A stretch of 11,466 bases of DNA from positions 1 to 11,466 of the forward strand of contig JAHAAN010000061.1 of the NCBI GenBank assembly GCA_018376855.1, in the 5' to 3' direction. Below, one piece after another: positions 1 through 5,651 of this stretch (the stretch's first letter is position 1; each line of letters starts with the position of its first letter). The position numbers were made by a program, and so were the translations under genes. The notes beneath the pieces were generated by a model. It ran no database searches. It was not told where the DNA came from and worked only from the letters and a program-made list of their open reading frames with translations. The DNA is from Clostridiales bacterium (GTDB taxonomy: Bacteria; Bacillota; Clostridia; Christensenellales; QALW01).

Positions 1-11
1 AAGCATGCGTT

Positions 12-119
12 GGGCGCACCCCTCCCCCCGTTTAATCTGCCGCCGTTACGCGGCCGGAATAAAACGCGCGGAGGAAAGCCCCGCAAGGGGCTTTGACGCC
101 GAAAGGCGTCCGTGCGCCC
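12..119 (+). ncRNA. Possible structured RNA with a four-helix junction (unassigned)
   Basis: The segment can fold almost completely. A closing stem pairs GGGCGCAC (12-19) with GTGCGCCC (112-119). A second arm pairs CCTCC (21-25) with GGAGG (70-74), continues as CGTTT/AAACG (29-33/62-66) and is capped by GCCGC/GCGGC (39-43/50-54). Two perfect hairpins follow with no linker: AAAGCCCC-GCAA-GGGGCTTT (75-94) and GACGCC-GAAA-GGCGTC (95-110). Both loops are GNRA tetraloops closed by C-G only when read on the plus strand, which favours a plus-strand RNA entering from the left edge. I do not recognise a known family. The alternative is that the two hairpins are simply the minus-strand terminator of the permease gene ending at 127; the T-run there is only three bases. 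Confidence 0.35.
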
Positions 120-126
120 CGACCGG

Positions 127-2787
127 CTATTCCACAGATTTGAGCGCTTCCACCATATTAATCTTTTTCAGGCGAAAATGCAGCGAGATGTTCACAACAA
201 CCGTGAAGAATACTGTCAGCAATGCGGAAAAGAAAAAGCATTCCGCGCTGATATCGGTGGCAAACATCACGGCCTCTACTTCTGCCGTAGCAATGACAAA
301 CCGTTCCAAAAAGATTCCGAACACAAGCCCGAACAGCATTCCGAAAAATGCCGCAATATTATTTTCACGGTAGATATAGGCTGAAACCTCTTTATTATAA
401 AAGCCCAAAACCTTAATGGTAGCCAGCTCTCTTAACCTCTCGTTCACATTGATATTCACCAAATTATACATAACAATGAACGCCAGCGCGCCGGCCGAAA
501 GAATCAACACCCACACGATGCTGTCAAGGCTTTTCATCGTGTCCATAAAACTTGCCGCGCCTTCAGAGGTGTAAGAGATGCCGAGAATATCCCTGCCTGC
601 AAGCAGCCGCTGGGAAAGCGCTTCATGATCGCAGCTTTCGGCAGTGTTGAGCAGCAGCATATTAAATTCCGCATCCTCTCCAAAGCTGTTTTGGTACAAC
701 TCCGGAGAAATATAAATAAAATGCATTGCGTAGTTTTCCGCAATTCCGGTTACGTTCAAAGAAATTTCTTTGCCGTCGGCGCGGTATACAGTAACGGTTC
801 CGCCCTCTTTCACGCCCAGCATGTTTGCCAGTTTCTCCGTCATGATGACGCCGTCGTTCGTCAATGCCAGCTTTTTTCCGTTCGGCTCGTGCAGACTGAT
901 ATATTTTTCCAAGTTCTCCGGTTGATCCGGAACATAAAGGCTCATGCTCTTCACTTCGCCGTTTCCGCCTGCGTCAAGCGTGCGGCTCATCACGAATAAA
1001 TGTTCCGAGATCTCCGGATCCTCCCGAAGCGTTTGCTCTAAGGAGGCGTAATCTTCGGATTCTTCATTGAGCGCCGCCGCCGCATCGTAAACAAAAATTT
1101 CACCGTACTGCTTCGGTGCAATGGAGGTAACGGCGTAGCGCAGCCCAAAGCCTGTGAGCAGCAGCGCCGTGCAGCCTGCAATTCCGATCACAGTCATGAT
1201 TCCGCGTTTTTTATAGCGCAGAATGTTGCGAACCGTAACCTTATAGGTGAAGGAAAGGCGGCTCCAGATAAATCCGACGCGTTCCAAAAGCACGCGCTTT
1301 CCGTTTTTCGGGGCGCGGGGTCTCATCAGCTGCGCGGGGCGCGTATGCATGGAACGGCGGCAGGCGGCATAGGCGGAAACGCCGGTGCAAAGCACTGCGG
1401 CGGCAGTGCAGGCGGCTGCATAATCCCACCGGAACGGCGTAATAGGTTTTGGCATGGAGTACAGAATCGTATATGCGCCGATAATCACCCGCGGGAAGAG
1501 CTGGAACCCGACAGTTAAGCCGACCGCACTGCCTAAAAGGCTTGCCAGCACCGCATACGCCAAATATTTAACTGTTACGGCGCTCTTGCCATAGCCAAGC
1601 GCTTTCATGGTGCCGATCTGCGAACGCTCCTCCTCCACCATGCGGGTCATGGTGGTCAGGCACACAAGCGCGGCAATAAGCACAAAGAATACCGGAAACA
1701 CCTTCGCAATGGCATCCACCTTTTCAGCGTCGTCCTGATAGCCGCTGTAGCCGGGGTTATTGCTGCGCGTTTGCACATACCATTTGCATTCAAGCTGCTC
1801 AAGCTGTTCCTCCGCTTCGGCAATTTCGGCTTCGCCGGCGGCAAGCTGCTCTTCCGCAAGCGCTTTTGCCTGTAAGTACTCCGGTGTTTCCGCGCCGCCG
1901 GAGATCAGCAGCATTCCCGCAAGCAGGTTCTCTGCCTCCTGCCGGGCGCTTTCCAGCTCAGCTTTTCCCTTATCAATTTCTTCCTGCGCTGTTTTCGCCA
2001 GCTCCGAATATCTTTTTTGTGCCTGTTCGGCGGCAAAAAGCTCCGTTTTCTCCGCATATGTATTCACAGCGTCTTTGTAACGGTCGGAAAACGGGGAGAG
2101 TCCTTCGGTGTCCTTTAAGGTAAGATAAGCATCGGTATAAACTTCGAGTATGAAATCCTGACGGGGAAGCATGATAAACAAATCGATTTTGCCGTCTCCG
2201 ATCAGACAGTTGCCGCGGGTAAAGCTGATATATTGGGACGATTCCACAACGCCCACAACGGTGTATTCCGTGCAGCGAAGTGTATTTTCAAGAGAGCCTT
2301 CCTCCAAAAACAGAGAAATTTTATCGCCGATTTGGCAGGAGGCGGCGGAAAACTTTCCGTGCTCTACTACGCATTCTCCGGAAGCCTGAGGCAGACGCCC
2401 TTCTTTCAGAACGGGGCGATTTAAATAGTTTTCATCCTCTTCGGATGCGTTTATGTCAAGCGAAAGCGCATGAACGATGATATTGCCGTCGTGCTCCGTC
2501 TGCATAAAGCAGTCCGCCGAATAGGCAGGCATAACGCCGCGCACGCCCTCGCGCGCAGCAATGGCTTGGATCTCTTCCGGCGTGAACCCAAGCGTGGAAA
2601 GCAAATGCAGATCCATCAGCCGCGTATCTTCAAAATAATGCTTTGCAGTCAGCTCCATATCCGGGCAGCTGGCTTTTACGCCGGCAAAGAAGCCTGTTCC
2701 CACGGCAACGATGGCCAGTATGGAAAGAAATCTTGCGGCAGTGCGCCGTATTGAGCGCCACAATTCCCTAAACAGAATTTTATTCAT
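127..2787 (-). CDS. FtsX/MacB-type ABC transporter permease, large two-FtsX-domain form
   Basis: Membrane subunit of an ABC exporter or mechanotransmission system, 886 aa from the ATG at 2787. Visible order: a basic N-terminal segment and a first membrane helix (SILAIVAVGTGFFAG, about residues 22-37); an extracellular domain of about 300 residues containing an Ala/Glu/Gln-rich coiled coil (about residues 250-335); an FtsX block of three helices (from VFPVFFVLIAALV to the AAC/AAAVLC segment, about residues 364-475) with the cytoplasmic EERSQIGTMKALGY motif; a fifth helix (TVIGIAGCTALLLTG); a second extracellular domain; and a second FtsX block with the matching NERLRELATIKVLGF motif, ending in MVEALKSVE. 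The frame stays open to 2856, but that extension encodes the ribosome binding site and a palindrome, so the ATG at 2787 is preferred. The gene follows the ATPase at 2941-3651, 153 bp downstream, probably as one operon. The substrate is unknown; lipids, peptides and antimicrobial peptides are typical for this class. Confidence 0.9.
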   Translation of the reverse strand: MNKILFRELWRSIRRTAARFLSILAIVAVGTGFFAGVKASCPDMELTAKHYFEDTRLMDLHLLSTLGFTPEEIQAIAAREGVRGVMPAYSADCFMQTEHDGNIIVHALSLDINASEEDENYLNRPVLKEGRLPQASGECVVEHGKFSAASCQIGDKISLFLEEGSLENTLRCTEYTVVGVVESSQYISFTRGNCLIGDGKIDLFIMLPRQDFILEVYTDAYLTLKDTEGLSPFSDRYKDAVNTYAEKTELFAAEQAQKRYSELAKTAQEEIDKGKAELESARQEAENLLAGMLLISGGAETPEYLQAKALAEEQLAAGEAEIAEAEEQLEQLECKWYVQTRSNNPGYSGYQDDAEKVDAIAKVFPVFFVLIAALVCLTTMTRMVEEERSQIGTMKALGYGKSAVTVKYLAYAVLASLLGSAVGLTVGFQLFPRVIIGAYTILYSMPKPITPFRWDYAAACTAAAVLCTGVSAYAACRRSMHTRPAQLMRPRAPKNGKRVLLERVGFIWSRLSFTYKVTVRNILRYKKRGIMTVIGIAGCTALLLTGFGLRYAVTSIAPKQYGEIFVYDAAAALNEESEDYASLEQTLREDPEISEHLFVMSRTLDAGGNGEVKSMSLYVPDQPENLEKYISLHEPNGKKLALTNDGVIMTEKLANMLGVKEGGTVTVYRADGKEISLNVTGIAENYAMHFIYISPELYQNSFGEDAEFNMLLLNTAESCDHEALSQRLLAGRDILGISYTSEGAASFMDTMKSLDSIVWVLILSAGALAFIVMYNLVNINVNERLRELATIKVLGFYNKEVSAYIYRENNIAAFFGMLFGLVFGIFLERFVIATAEVEAVMFATDISAECFFFSALLTVFFTVVVNISLHFRLKKINMVEALKSVE

Positions 2788-2800
2788 CCTTCGATTATAG

Positions 2801-2817
2801 CTTTCGCAAAGCGAAAG
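2801..2817 (-). repeat. Small palindrome CTTTCGCAAAGCGAAAG, copy 1, between Shine-Dalgarno and start codon
   Basis: Perfect 7-bp arms (CTTTCGC/GCGAAAG) around a 3-nt loop. It lies immediately downstream of the AGAAAGGAG ribosome binding sequence and 13 bp before the ATG of the FtsX permease. An identical 17-mer occurs at 4885-4901, also between a Shine-Dalgarno sequence and the ATG of a permease gene. Confidence 0.75.
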
Positions 2818-2844
2818 TCTCCTTTCTGTAAGAGTTCTAAACAA

Positions 2845-2865
2845 CGAAAGCCGCAAAGCGAAAAC
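2845..2865 (-). repeat. Degenerate third copy of the palindrome
   Basis: The 12-mer CGCAAAGCGAAA at 2852-2863 matches the loop and right arm of the intact palindromes. The left side (CGAAAGC) is rearranged, so the hairpin is poor. It lies about 30 bp upstream (minus-strand sense) of copy 1, suggesting a cluster of related small repeats. Confidence 0.45.
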
Positions 2866-2940
2866 TTCTTTTTCCGCCCTTGCAAGCGTGATTTTAATTT
2901 TTGCAGAGTGAAGGCCGGCATCACAAGCAAGCCTTCTGCT

Positions 2941-3651
2941 CTACCATTCGATCTCTTCCACAGGCGTCGGGGCAGGATTGACCGAAACGCTCTGCACGCA
3001 GCCGTTTTTCATTTTGATTACACGATCCGCCATTGGTGTGATCGCTTGGTTATGCGTAATGAGAATTACCGTCATGCCTTCCTGCCGGCACATATCCTGA
3101 AGCAGCTTTAGAATGGTTTTGCCCGTGTTGTAATCCAGCGCGCCCGTCGGTTCGTCGCACAGCAAAAGCTTTGGCCGCTTGGCAAGCGCTCTGGCAATGG
3201 AAACGCGCTGTTGTTCGCCGCCGGAGAGCTGCGCGGGAAAGTTATCCATGCGATTTTCCAGCCCGACTTTCTTTAAGACCTCCTGCGCGTCCATTGCGTC
3301 GCGTGAGATCTGTGTGGCCAGCTCCACATTTTCTTTGGCTGTGAGATTCGGAACAAGGTTATAAAACTGAAACACAAAACCGATGTCATAACGGCGGTAT
3401 TGCGTCAGCTGCTTTTCATTATAGGAAGCGATATTATTGCCGTCCACTAAGATAGAGCCTTCATCGCAGAAATCCATGCCGCCCAGAATGTTCAGAATCG
3501 TGGTTTTGCCTGCGCCGCTGCTGCCGACCACCACGGCAAACTCGCCTTTATTGATCCCAAAAGAAACGCGGTCCGAGGCGGTGATCGTTACCTCTCCCAT
3601 TTTATAGCGCTTGCATACGTTTTCCAGCTGCACAAAGCTTTCCATAAGCAT
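2941..3651 (-). CDS. ABC transporter ATP-binding protein (MacB/LolD/SalX type)
   Basis: Cytoplasmic ATPase that powers the FtsX-type permease encoded next to it; 236 aa, the usual length. Motifs: Walker A GSSGAGKT (residues 43-50), Q-loop Gln95 in FVFQFYNLVPNLT, signature LSGGEQQR (142-149), Walker B KLLLCDEPTGALD with Asp166 and catalytic Glu167, and switch His200 in ILITHNQ. The FQ.YNLVP..TA.ENVE and DEPTGALD patterns are typical of the lipoprotein/macrolide/antimicrobial-peptide export branch. Two nearby ATGs (3651 and 3645) are possible; the AGAGAGG site at about 3661-3655 is 4 nt from the first and 10 nt from the second. The gene is driven by a consensus promoter at 3692-3720, and the permease follows 153 bp downstream. 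The extra tail after the core (SVSVNPAPTPVEEIEW) is short and of unknown role. Confidence 0.95.
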   Translation of the reverse strand: MLMESFVQLENVCKRYKMGEVTITASDRVSFGINKGEFAVVVGSSGAGKTTILNILGGMDFCDEGSILVDGNNIASYNEKQLTQYRRYDIGFVFQFYNLVPNLTAKENVELATQISRDAMDAQEVLKKVGLENRMDNFPAQLSGGEQQRVSIARALAKRPKLLLCDEPTGALDYNTGKTILKLLQDMCRQEGMTVILITHNQAITPMADRVIKMKNGCVQSVSVNPAPTPVEEIEW

Positions 3652-3691
3652 TCTACCTCTCTTTGCATTGTGAAATCATCATGTTTAGAAA

Positions 3692-3720
3692 ATTATATGA
3701 CAAGGGCGTGCGAATGTCAA
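3692..3720 (-). promoter_or_regulatory. Consensus sigma-A promoter for the ATPase-FtsX operon
   Basis: On the minus strand TTGACA (3720-3715) and TATAAT (3697-3692) are separated by exactly 17 bp; both hexamers match consensus perfectly. The start of ATPase translation lies about 40 bp downstream. The -35 box lies in one arm of the 3711-3752 inverted repeat. Confidence 0.85.
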
Positions 3721-3752
3721 TAAAACAAAAAATGAATATATATTGACATTCG
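3711..3752. promoter_or_regulatory. 12-bp perfect inverted repeat spanning both divergent -35 boxes
   Basis: CGAATGTCAATA (3711-3722) and TATTGACATTCG (3741-3752) are exact reverse complements separated by an 18-bp A/T-rich spacer. Each arm contains the TTGACA box of one of the two outward-facing promoters. Such symmetry fits an operator for a dimeric or tetrameric regulator acting on both operons. The AbrB-like protein encoded at 3813 is the obvious candidate, but this is inference. Confidence 0.6.
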
Positions 3753-3771
3753 GTTGTGCATAATGTATAAT
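3743..3771 (+). promoter_or_regulatory. Consensus sigma-A promoter for the AbrB-ABC operon
   Basis: TTGACA (3743-3748) and TATAAT (3766-3771) with a 17-bp spacer, both perfect. Transcription would start near 3778, leaving a leader of about 35 nt that contains a tandem repeat and the Shine-Dalgarno GGAG (3801-3804). Confidence 0.85.
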
Positions 3772-3774
3772 AAA

Positions 3775-3795
3775 TCATACTTTTCATACTTTTCA
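3775..3795 (+). repeat. Tandem 9-bp repeat TCATACTTT at the transcription start
   Basis: TCATACTTT occurs twice head to tail (3775-3783 and 3784-3792), followed by a partial TCA. It begins 3 bp after the -10 box, so it covers the expected start site of the AbrB operon. It could be an operator half-site array or just a short slippage repeat. Confidence 0.45.
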
Positions 3796-3812
3796 GGAAC
3801 GGAGAATCGATT

Positions 3813-4064
3813 ATGAGAAAAGGACCGAGGGGCAAATATGCGTGGACTGCACGCATGGGAGAAAAGGGGCAGATCGTGATTCCCAAGGAGGCCAGAGAAC
3901 TGTTCGGCTTTCAGCCCGGCGATACGCTTCTGCTTTTGGGCGATGAAAAACGCGGAATCGCTATCGTTCGGCAGGATCAGTTTTCCGCGCTGGCCGAGCT
4001 GGTATTCAGAAAGGAGAATGAGCATGAAAGCCATTCAGATCAACGGACTGACAAAGAAATATAA
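3813..4064 (+). CDS. AbrB/MazE/SpoVT-family DNA-binding regulator
   Basis: An 83-aa transition-state-regulator-type protein. The swapped-hairpin AbrB core is visible at residues 11-52: WTARMGEKGQIVIPKEAREL, then GFQPGDTLLLLGDE and RGIAIVR. The segment after about residue 60 is charged and carries no recognised domain. The ATG at 3813 has GGAG 8 nt upstream. The last 41 bp overlap the next gene's start (4024), whose Shine-Dalgarno lies inside this frame, so translation is probably coupled. AbrB-ATPase-permease triplets are a known arrangement in Clostridia, with the first protein thought to control the cassette. Here it may also control the divergent exporter through the symmetric operator. 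Family assignment is firm; the target is inferred. Confidence 0.9.
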   Translation: MRKGPRGKYAWTARMGEKGQIVIPKEARELFGFQPGDTLLLLGDEKRGIAIVRQDQFSALAELVFRKENEHESHSDQRTDKEI

Positions 4065-4743
4065 GGACACGTTTGCCGTAGATCGACTGACATTCTCCGT
4101 GGAGGAAGGAGAAACGCTGGCGCTTTTAGGCGTCAACGGCGCGGGCAAGAGCACAACCGTGAAAATGCTCACAGGCTTATGCAGCCCCGATGAAGGCGAT
4201 GCGATTCTGTTTGGAAAAAGCATTCGAGGAAAGATGAACGAGATCAAAACGCTGATCGGTGTTTCGCCGCAGGAAACGGCTGTTGCGCGCAATCTAAGCG
4301 TTTTTGAAAATTTGGTGTTTATGGCGGAGCTTTATGGCGCGCCCCTGCGCGAAGCGCAAAAAAGCGCGGAGGAAAAAATCGAAGAGTTTGGGTTAAAGGA
4401 GAAAGCGCGCAGCCGAGCCGGCACGCTTTCGGGAGGAATGCAGCGCAGGCTCAGCATTGCGATGGCGCTGATCTCCCGGCCGAAGCTGCTTTTTTTGGAC
4501 GAGCCGACCTTGGGGCTTGACGTGCTTGCGCGGCGCGAGCTATGGAAGCTGATCGCCGCCTTGAAAGAAAAGGCAACAATCGTTTTAACTACGCATTATA
4601 TGGAGGAAGCTGCGGAGCTTGCAGATAGCATTGCCGTGATGGAGCGCGGGCGTTTAAAAGCGATGGGAACGCTTCCCGATCTGCTTGCCCGCACGCAGAC
4701 CGATACGCTGGAGGACGCATTTGTTCGGCTTGCTTCGGAATAA
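4024..4743 (+). CDS. ABC-2-type transporter ATP-binding protein
   Basis: Cytoplasmic ATPase of 239 aa paired with the 6-TM permease at 4903-5649. Motifs: Walker A GVNGAGKST (residues 36-44), Q-loop Gln83 in GVSPQETAVARNLSVFENL, signature LSGGMQRRLSIA (135-146), Walker B LLFLDEPTLGLD with Asp159 and Glu160, switch His191 in TTHYMEEA. The TTHYMEEAE-type H-loop and the LSGGMQRR signature are typical of the DrrA/NatA/CcmA-like drug, sodium or antibiotic export branch. The ATG at 4024 is chosen because AGAAAGGAG (4008-4016) lies 7 nt upstream; the open frame extends to 3943 but without a good site, and the ATG at 4018 is too close to the Shine-Dalgarno. The C-terminal TLEDAFVRL is also usual for this branch. 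Confidence 0.95.
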   Translation: MKAIQINGLTKKYKDTFAVDRLTFSVEEGETLALLGVNGAGKSTTVKMLTGLCSPDEGDAILFGKSIRGKMNEIKTLIGVSPQETAVARNLSVFENLVFMAELYGAPLREAQKSAEEKIEEFGLKEKARSRAGTLSGGMQRRLSIAMALISRPKLLFLDEPTLGLDVLARRELWKLIAALKEKATIVLTTHYMEEAAELADSIAVMERGRLKAMGTLPDLLARTQTDTLEDAFVRLASE

Positions 4744-4902
4744 GGAGAAAAAAGTTAAAAAATCTTTCAAACTGTGTTTATAAGGGTTGAAAAGAAATCT
4801 TTTAAACTTTAGTTTTGCGGATTTTGCCGTTTACTCATCGCGGCATTGCACGCCAAACTGTTTTAACGCTTAAAGAAAGGAAGCTTTCGCAAAGCGAAAG
4901 CT
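4744..4902 (+). other. A/T-rich intergenic insertion between ABC-2 ATPase and permease
   Basis: A 159-bp gap where ATPase and permease genes normally nearly touch. It begins with a stranded Shine-Dalgarno (GGAG, 4744-4747) with no start codon after it. GTTAAAAAAT (4754-4763) resembles GTTAAAAAT just after the real start (4906-4914). Inside are a direct repeat (AATCTTTCAAACT at 4761 and AATCTTTTAAACT at 4796), 7-bp inverted ends GTTAAAA (4754-4760) and TTTTAAC (4861-4867), and a weak hairpin TGCCG/CGGCA (4825-4845). The real ribosome binding site (AAAGAAAGGA, 4872-4881) and a palindrome close it. No gene is seen. Confidence 0.45.
4882..4902 (+). repeat. Small palindrome, copy 2, between Shine-Dalgarno and start codon
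   Basis: Perfect 9-bp arms (AGCTTTCGC and GCGAAAGCT) around AAA. It fills the whole interval between AAAGAAAGGA (4872-4881) and the ATG at 4903, so the linear spacing is 21 nt, far from optimal unless the hairpin folds. The core CTTTCGCAAAGCGAAAG is identical to copy 1 at 2801-2817. Confidence 0.75.
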
Positions 4903-5649
4903 ATGGTTAAAAATATGAAAACCGGAGTTCTCGCTGTCAGAAACGGAAAAGAAATTCTGAGAGATCCGCTGAATATTGCGTTCGGCATAGGTTTTCCCGT
5001 TGTTCTGCTTTTACTGCTTTCAGCCATACAAGCCAGCATTCCCGTAAGCCTGTTTGAAATCAATCGGCTCGCGCCCGGCATTGCGGTATTCGGCCTTTCA
5101 TTTATTTCTCTGTTTTCGGGCGTTTTGATCGCAAAGGACAGAGGCAGCTCCTTTATGATGCGCATGCTTTCGGCGCCGGTTTCGGCGGCGGCCTTTATTG
5201 CGGGCTACATTCTTCCCTTGCTGCCCGTTGCGCTTGCGCAAAGCCTTGTATGCTTTGCGGTTGCGCTTTTGCTCGGTGCGGAGCTTTCCGTTTATATGCT
5301 GCTTGCGCTCATCGTGCTGCTGCCTGCCGCAGTGCTGTATATCTCTATCGGGCTATTGGCAGGCAGCCTGCTGAATGATAAGCAGGTCGGCGGCGTTTGC
5401 GGCGCGCTTCTGACCAACGTAAGCGCGTGGCTAAGCGGAATATGGTTTGACCTTTCTCTGATTGGCGGAGCATTTGAAAAAGCAGCAAAGCTTTTGCCGT
5501 TTGCCCATGCGGTCGAAGCGGCGCAGGCGGCGTTTACGGGAAATCTTTCCGCTGTCTTCCCGTCGCTGTGGTGGGTGATCGGGTATGCGCTGGCGTTTAT
5601 GCTGTTGGCCGTATGGGTGTTTTCACGGCGGGCGCTGGCGAAGCGATAG
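4903..5649 (+). CDS. ABC-2-type transporter permease
   Basis: Integral membrane subunit, 248 aa, for the ATPase encoded just upstream. About six hydrophobic segments are visible: residues 24-43 (IAFGIGFPVVLLLLLSAI), 58-77, 95-125 (possibly a helix pair), 130-155, 162-182 and 222-240, ending in a basic RRALAKR tail. The short N-terminal amphipathic stretch with RNGKEILRDP and the region after helix 2 (KDRGSSFMMRMLSAPVS) match ABC-2 membrane proteins such as the DrrB-like family. The start at 4903 follows a Shine-Dalgarno plus palindrome; a second in-frame ATG at 4915 lacks its own site. The stop is 2 bp from that of the convergent GH78 gene. The substrate is unknown; drug or peptide export and immunity are common roles. 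Confidence 0.9.
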   Translation: MVKNMKTGVLAVRNGKEILRDPLNIAFGIGFPVVLLLLLSAIQASIPVSLFEINRLAPGIAVFGLSFISLFSGVLIAKDRGSSFMMRMLSAPVSAAAFIAGYILPLLPVALAQSLVCFAVALLLGAELSVYMLLALIVLLPAAVLYISIGLLAGSLLNDKQVGGVCGALLTNVSAWLSGIWFDLSLIGGAFEKAAKLLPFAHAVEAAQAAFTGNLSAVFPSLWWVIGYALAFMLLAVWVFSRRALAKR

Positions 5650-5651
5650 TT

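Larger units (their letters stand above)
2788..2940 (-). promoter_or_regulatory. Intergenic leader between ABC ATPase and FtsX permease
   Basis: This 153-bp gap is unusually long for an ATPase-permease pair. Read on the minus strand it starts with a stem made of GAAGGC and GCCTTC (2936-2931 with 2915-2910; 15-nt loop, extendable by GCAGA/TCTGC across a bulge) followed by an A/T-rich stretch. It then holds a degenerate copy of the CTTTCGC...GCGAAAG palindrome (about 2845-2865), a strong Shine-Dalgarno sequence (AGAAAGGAG, 2827-2819), the intact palindrome (2801-2817) and 13 further bases ending in AAGG directly against the ATG. The stem may weaken read-through into the permease; that is inference. 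Confidence 0.5.

Noticed and set aside
4761..4816. CRISPR-like repeats in the permease leader
   Set aside because: Only two imperfect short repeats of A/T-rich sequence are present, with no regular spacers or cas genes.
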